A stretch of DNA of 64,000 nt, from assembly GCF_014653695.1 (NCBI RefSeq), contig NZ_BNAR01000001.1, positions 930,001 to 994,000 on the forward strand, written 5' to 3'. Of this stretch, positions 60,263 to 64,000 are shown one piece after another. Made by a program: the position numbers and the translations under genes. This stretch comes from Lentzea cavernae (GTDB taxonomy: Bacteria > Actinomycetota > Actinomycetes > Mycobacteriales > Pseudonocardiaceae). Position 1 is the stretch's first letter; each line of letters starts with the position of its first letter. The notes beneath the pieces were generated by a model. That model made no database searches. It was not told where the DNA came from and was given only the letters and a program-made list of their open reading frames with translations.

Positions 60263-61120
60263 TCAGTTGGCCGCGATCTGGTGGCCGTCCGGGAAGTCCG
60301 TGGACCGCGAGAGTTCCTGCCACGCCTCGATGTCCGCGTCCACCGCGGCCCGGCCGTTCGCCACGAGCCGCAACGCGTCCGAGCCGAGCACGAGGTGCAC
60401 CGGCGGCTTCTCCGCGCCGAGCACCCGCAGCACGGCCTCGGCAGCCTTGTCCGGATCACCCAGCTGGTTGCCGCTGGCGGCCTCGCGCGCGTCGCGGATC
60501 GGCGCGAAGAGCTCGTCGTAGTCGGCGATCGACCGCTCGCTGCGGACCATCGAGCGACCGGCCCAGGCCGTGCGGAACGAGCCGGGTTCGATGACGGTCA
60601 CCCGCACCCCGAGGCCCGCGACCTCCTTGGCGAGGGCCTCCATCATGCCGACCACCGCGTACTTGCTGGCGCAGTAGTAGGACAGGCCGGGCACGGACAT
60701 CAGCCCGCCCATCGAGCTGACGGCGAAGACGTGCCCCGAGCGCCGCTCGCGCATGCCGGGGAGCACCGCGTGGACTGTGGCGGCGACACCGAACACGTTG
60801 GCGTCGAACTGCGCGCGCAGCTCGGCCATCGAGGACTCCTCGAACACGCCTTCGTGCCCGTAGCCGGCGTTCGCGATGAGCACGTCGATCGGTCCGACAG
60901 TCCGTTCGGCCTCCGCCACGACGGAGAAGACGGCCGCGTCGTCGGTCACGTCGAGCTGCCGCCCGTGGGCGCGTCCGGGCGCGAGGGCCTCGAAGGCCTC
61001 CAGGTCTCCTGCCCCGCGCACGGTGCCGACGACGGTGTGACCGGCCGCCAGCGCGCCGCGGGCGAAGGCCCGGCCGAGGCCGCTGCTGACGCCGGTGATC
61101 AGGAACGTTCGCTTCGTCAT
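60263..61120 (-). CDS. SDR-family oxidoreductase (EthR-like-controlled)
   Basis: Encodes 285 aa. The cofactor motif is ITGVSSGLGRAFARGALAAG, with NAGYGHEG, catalytic Ser in FAVSSMGG and YYCASKYAV (Tyr-x3-Lys). The classical extended C-terminus (EPGSFRTAWAGRSM) is typical of the oxidoreductase subgroup with large substrates. ATG 61120 starts the Rossmann fold. Two repeated elements lie just upstream. Confidence 0.87.
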   Translation of the reverse strand: MTKRTFLITGVSSGLGRAFARGALAAGHTVVGTVRGAGDLEAFEALAPGRAHGRQLDVTDDAAVFSVVAEAERTVGPIDVLIANAGYGHEGVFEESSMAELRAQFDANVFGVAATVHAVLPGMRERRSGHVFAVSSMGGLMSVPGLSYYCASKYAVVGMMEALAKEVAGLGVRVTVIEPGSFRTAWAGRSMVRSERSIADYDELFAPIRDAREAASGNQLGDPDKAAEAVLRVLGAEKPPVHLVLGSDALRLVANGRAAVDADIEAWQELSRSTDFPDGHQIAAN

Positions 61121-61129
61121 GCACTCGAA

Positions 61130-61165
61130 TCTACATCGTGTCGATAAAAATCTACACAGTGTCGA
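61130..61165 (-). promoter_or_regulatory. Two direct-repeat operators before the SDR
   Basis: TCTACATCGTGTCGA (61130-61144) and TCTACACAGTGTCGA (61151-61165) repeat with a 21-bp period, two helical turns. Each is itself partly palindromic (ACAC/GTGT). They are the probable target of the EthR-like regulator. The rest of 61166-61348 shows no gene or clear signal. Confidence 0.65.
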
Positions 61166-61348
61166 CTGTCTCACCGTGCGCAACGCGCTTGCCGAAACGG
61201 CGCAGCGGCGGGTAAACCTGGCGGCGTGCCCCTCACCGTCCGTCTCGCCCGTGGCCGTCGGCCGCGTGGCTGTCGCGCGCCCGCACGGCGCGTGCTCGGA
61301 CGCAGGGTCCGGTACGTGATCGGCTCCGAGGCGGGCCAGGTCAACGGG

Positions 61349-61390
61349 ATGCGATGGCGTCGTGCGCCGCGCATCGCGCGGGATCGCTGA
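61349..61390 (+). promoter_or_regulatory. Possible trp leader peptide
   Basis: A 13-codon frame ([13 protein letters not shown]) with one Trp codon (61355-61357) ends 59 nt before trpB. Its codons contain a hairpin CCGCGC-ATC-GCGCGG (61367-61381). A single Trp codon is weak for attenuation, so this is only a candidate. Confidence 0.3.
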
Positions 61391-61412
61391 CTCCCAGACC
61401 ACTCACGACACC

Positions 61413-61434
61413 ACCCGGGACGGACGTCCCGGGT
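61413..61434 (+). promoter_or_regulatory. Hairpin abutting the trpB ribosome site
   Basis: ACCCGGGACG and CGTCCCGGGT pair around a 2-nt loop. The stem ends directly at CAGGAG (61435-61440), the trpB ribosome site, so it may act as an attenuator or limit ribosome access. It could also be a palindromic operator. Confidence 0.5.
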
Positions 61435-61449
61435 CAGGAGCACATCGCC

Positions 61450-62679
61450 ATGGAGCACGACTTCTTCTTCCCGGCTGCCCCGGAGGGCCTCCCCGGCGCC
61501 GACGGGTACTTCGGCGCCTTCGGCGGCCGGTTCGTCCCGCAGGCGCTCGTGGCGGCGATCGACCAGGTCGCCGCCGAGTACGAACGAGCGAAGGCGGATC
61601 CCGTCTTCGTCGCCCGCTTCGAGGACCTGCTCGCCCACTACGTCGGCCGGCCCAGCGCGCTCACCGAGGTGCCGCGCTTCGCCGCGCACGCCGGCGGGGC
61701 GCGGGTCTTCCTCAAGCGCGAGGACCTCAACCACACCGGCTCGCACAAGGTGAACAACGCGCTGGGGCAAGCACTTCTGGCACAGCGGATGGGCAAGACC
61801 CGCGTCATCGCCGAGACCGGAGCCGGCTCGCACGGCGTCGCGACCGCCACCGCGTGCGCGTTGACCGGCCTCTCCTGCACCGTCTACATGGGAGAGACGG
61901 ACATGCGGCGGCAGGCCGTCAACGTGGCGCGGATGGAACTCCTCGGCGCCGAGGTCGTCCCGGTGACGTCCGGGTCCCGCACCCTCAAGGACGCCATCAA
62001 CGAGACGTTCCGCGACTGGGTCGCCCGCACCGGGGACACGCACTACCTGTTCGGCACGGTCGCCGGGCCGCACCCGTTTCCCGCCATGATCCGCGACTTC
62101 CAGCGCGTCATCGGCGTCGAGGCCCGCCGGCAGCTCCTCGAACGGACGGGACGGCTGCCCGACGCGGCGATCGCCTGCGTCGGCGGCGGGTCCAACGCGA
62201 TCGGCCTGTTCCACGCGTTCCTCGACGACGCTCCCGTCCGGCTGATCGGGTGCGAGGCAGCCGGGCACGGCGTGCGCAGCGGCAGGCACGCGGCCTCGTT
62301 GTCGGCCGGCGAACCGGGGGTCCTGCACGGCTCCCGCTCCTACGTCCTGCAGGACGACGAGGGCCAGATCGTCGAGGCCTGGTCGATCTCGGCCGGGCTC
62401 GACTACCCCGGCGTCGGCCCGGAACACGCGCACCTGCACGAGTCCGGTCGCGCGGAGTACCGCCCGGTCACCGACGACGAGGCGATGCGGGCGTTCCGGC
62501 TGCTCGCCACGACCGAGGGCATCGTCCCCGCGATCGAGAGCGCGCACGCGCTCGCGGGTGCTCTCCAGGTCGGCGCCGAGCTCGGCCCGGACGCCCTGCT
62601 CCTCGTGAACCTCTCCGGCCGCGGCGACAAGGACCTCGACACCGCCACCGCCCACTTCGGACTGGAGGCCGCGCGATGA
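61450..62679 (+). CDS. trpB: Tryptophan synthase beta chain
   Basis: Encodes 409 aa, a normal TrpB1 type. The pyridoxal-phosphate lysine is Lys100 in [10 protein letters not shown], the phosphate loop is VGGGSNAIG, and [16 protein letters not shown] and GRGDKDL are intact. It joins indole and serine. ATG 61450 has AGGAG 9 nt upstream. Coupled to trpA by a 4-bp overlap; no trpC, trpD or trpE is nearby, so this may be a second, specialised copy of the pair. Confidence 0.95.
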   Translation: MEHDFFFPAAPEGLPGADGYFGAFGGRFVPQALVAAIDQVAAEYERAKADPVFVARFEDLLAHYVGRPSALTEVPRFAAHAGGARVFLKREDLNHTGSHKVNNALGQALLAQRMGKTRVIAETGAGSHGVATATACALTGLSCTVYMGETDMRRQAVNVARMELLGAEVVPVTSGSRTLKDAINETFRDWVARTGDTHYLFGTVAGPHPFPAMIRDFQRVIGVEARRQLLERTGRLPDAAIACVGGGSNAIGLFHAFLDDAPVRLIGCEAAGHGVRSGRHAASLSAGEPGVLHGSRSYVLQDDEGQIVEAWSISAGLDYPGVGPEHAHLHESGRAEYRPVTDDEAMRAFRLLATTEGIVPAIESAHALAGALQVGAELGPDALLLVNLSGRGDKDLDTATAHFGLEAAR

Positions 62680-63488
62680 CCGGGAACCTGCAGCTGCTCA
62701 CCGACGCGCTCGCCCGCGCGAAGCAGGACGGCCGTGCCGCGCTCATCACCTACCTGCCGGCCGGTTTTCCCACGGTGGACGACGGGATCGCCGCGATTCT
62801 CGCGACCCTCGACGCCGGTGCGGACGTCGTCGAGGTCGGCCTGCCGCACAGCGATCCCGTGCTGGACGGCCCGGTCATCCAGACGGCGGACGACATCGCG
62901 TTGCGCGGCGGGGTGCGGATCGCGGACGTCCTGCGCACGGTGCGGGAGGTCCACGCGGCCACGGGCAAGCCGGTGCTGGTGATGTCGTACTGGAACCCGG
63001 TGTCGCGCTACGGCGTCGAGCGGTTCGCGCGCGAACTGGCCGAGGCCGGGGGCGCGGGCTGCGTGTTGCCGGACCTGCCGGTGGCCGAGTCCGCGCAGTG
63101 GCGCCGGCAGGCCGCGGAGCACGACCTGGCCACCGTGTTCGTGGTCGCGCCGAGCAGCACCGACGCCCACCTCGCGGACACCGTCGCGGCCGGATCCGGG
63201 TTCGTCTACGCGTCCGCGCTCATGGGCGTCACCGGGGCGCGCGCCTCGGTGGACGAGGCCGCCGCCGTCCTGACCCGCCGGTTGCGCGCGATCACCGACC
63301 TGCCGGTCTGCGTCGGCATGGGCGTCTCGGACGCGCGGCAGGCGGCCGACGTCGCCGGGTTCGCCGACGGGGTGATCGTCGGATCCGCGCTCGTCGCAAC
63401 GCTCCTGGACGCGCCGGGCGGAGTCGAGGGCAGGGCGGCGCTCACGCGGCTCACCACAGGGCTGGCGGCCGGGGTGCGCGCGGGCTGA
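62676..63488 (+). CDS. trpA: Tryptophan synthase alpha chain
   Basis: Encodes 270 aa. The catalytic Glu and Asp are in [19 protein letters not shown]. The flexible loop reads [16 protein letters not shown], a slight variant of the usual STMGVTGAR. Phosphate-binding GSALV is near the C-terminus. It cleaves indole-3-glycerol phosphate and passes indole to TrpB. ATG 62676 overlaps the trpB stop by 4 bp. A strong terminator follows. Confidence 0.95.
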   Translation: MTGNLQLLTDALARAKQDGRAALITYLPAGFPTVDDGIAAILATLDAGADVVEVGLPHSDPVLDGPVIQTADDIALRGGVRIADVLRTVREVHAATGKPVLVMSYWNPVSRYGVERFARELAEAGGAGCVLPDLPVAESAQWRRQAAEHDLATVFVVAPSSTDAHLADTVAAGSGFVYASALMGVTGARASVDEAAAVLTRRLRAITDLPVCVGMGVSDARQAADVAGFADGVIVGSALVATLLDAPGGVEGRAALTRLTTGLAAGVRAG

Positions 63489-63496
63489 GGACCGGA

Positions 63497-63524
63497 GCCG
63501 GGCTCGCGCTGGTGCGAGCCCGGC
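63497..63524 (+). terminator. trpBA terminator
   Basis: GCCGGGCTCGC and GCGAGCCCGGC form a perfect 11-bp stem with a 6-nt loop, 9 nt after the trpA stop. Confidence 0.8.
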
Positions 63525-63576
63525 CACCTGCTCTTCGTGGTAGGCCGCGCTGGCGACACGTCGTGTCCACTGAAGA

Positions 63577-63613
63577 CCTATAGCCAATAGGTTTCTGCCT
63601 ACATGATGTAGGC
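63577..63613 (+). promoter_or_regulatory. Operators before the terminal TetR gene
   Basis: CCTAT-AGCCA-ATAGG (63577-63591) and the stronger GCCTACATGATGTAGGC (63597-63613; perfect arms, one central base) lie just before the ATG at 63621. The second ends 7 nt from the start codon. Confidence 0.65.
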
Positions 63614-63620
63614 TGGGTGC

Positions 63621-64000
63621 ATGCGCACTCCACTCAGCGCCTCCACCGTCATCGCCGACGCGGCGGCCCTCGCGGACGAGGCGGGGTTCGAGAAGGTGAC
63701 CCTGTCCGCGGTCGCGCGACGCCTCGGCGTGCAGGCGCCCAGCCTGTACTCGCACGTCCGCGACCTGGAGGCGTTGCGCGACGGCGTGACCGCGCTCGCG
63801 CTCGGCGAACTGGCGGACCTCGTCGCGACGGCCATCGCCGGACGCTCGGGCCTGTCCGCGCTGAAGGCGTACACCGCGGCCCACCGGGCGTACGCGCGGG
63901 AGTCGCCGGGCCGCTGGCAGTCGTTGCAGCGCCGCGCGGGCGAGGCCGTCGTGCGCTCGGACGCCGCGAAGAAGATCAGCGCGCAGGCTCCCGCGGTGCT
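63621..64000 (+). CDS. TetR-family regulator with WHG-type C-terminal domain, cut by window end
   Basis: At least 126 aa; the frame is open to the last base. The HTH (ASTVIADAAALADEAGFEKVTLSAVARRLGVQAPSLYSHVRDLEAL) is typical of the TetR group with a WHG C-terminal domain, whose start (ALKAYTAAHRAYARESPGRW) is visible. ATG 63621 lacks a ribosome site, and the operator at 63597-63613 lies where a leader would be, suggesting a leaderless, autoregulated transcript. Partner gene lies outside the window or is trpBA upstream. Confidence 0.85.
   Translation, partial: MRTPLSASTVIADAAALADEAGFEKVTLSAVARRLGVQAPSLYSHVRDLEALRDGVTALALGELADLVATAIAGRSGLSALKAYTAAHRAYARESPGRWQSLQRRAGEAVVRSDAAKKISAQAPAV

Overview
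The window is about 70 % GC and has actinomycete habits: GTG and TTG starts, 4-bp ATGA/GTGA gene overlaps, a DivIVA-like coiled coil, a DUF397/XRE pair, a secreted AroQ-gamma chorismate mutase and nine TetR regulators in 64 kb. A member of the Pseudonocardiales (Lentzea/Saccharothrix/Actinosynnema-like) is the best guess. That is inference from gene content, not a database match. I saw no tRNA, rRNA, IS element, prophage or CRISPR array.

Layout. (1) 1-6.1 kb: the C-terminally cut end of a modular protein of unknown function, a thioesterase-like/YchJ pair, a DivIVA-like protein, a PPOX-type oxidoreductase with a TetR, and a quinone-oxidoreductase/TetR operon behind a 30-bp perfect palindrome. 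(2) 6.1-22.8 kb: a polysaccharide-utilisation locus. It has secreted GH2-like and beta-helix proteins carrying F5/8C (CBM32-type) domains, a secreted DUF1996 protein, a cytoplasmic GH3, a LacI repressor, a LacI-like sensor with no DNA-binding domain, a ROK repressor and a five-gene Opp-type ABC importer. Four copies of the palindrome GAGAGCGCTCTC lie before the four hydrolase/secreted-protein transcription units. (3) 22.8-33.7 kb: a TetR/DMT exporter pair, a scattered phenylacetate set (TetR, paaH, paaZ, paaK) and a branched-chain 2-oxoacid dehydrogenase operon (E1alpha-E1beta-E2) with a divergent Lrp regulator. (4) 33.7-39.2 kb: DUF397/XRE, a MerR-controlled oxidoreductase, and a GntR (YtrA-type) ABC operon. 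(5) 39.4-56.3 kb: a stress-type mini-regulon built on AGAnnGAACGTTCnnTCT operators (flavin disulfide reductase, two paralogous DUF308-like membrane proteins, Ohr/OsmC, secreted chorismate mutase, TetR). It is split by a P450/reductase/esterase block and by a catabolic operon (MFS, C-C hydrolase, aromatic FAD monooxygenase, HyuA, HyuB) that resembles a ketone carboxylase with the gamma subunit fused on. (6) 56.3-64 kb: a tandemly duplicated gene junction, three regulator/oxidoreductase pairs (MarR-SDR, TetR-AKR, EthR-like TetR-SDR), a stand-alone trpB-trpA pair and a cut TetR gene.

A recurring design is a small regulator beside one or two oxidoreductases, with inverted repeats between or just upstream of them. 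Most operators listed here were found by reading palindromes by eye. Pairing each one with its neighbouring regulator is inference. The observations most worth a second look are the GAACGTTC mini-regulon, the LacI ligand-binding domain translationally coupled to a secreted beta-helix protein, and the HyuB-gamma fusion operon.
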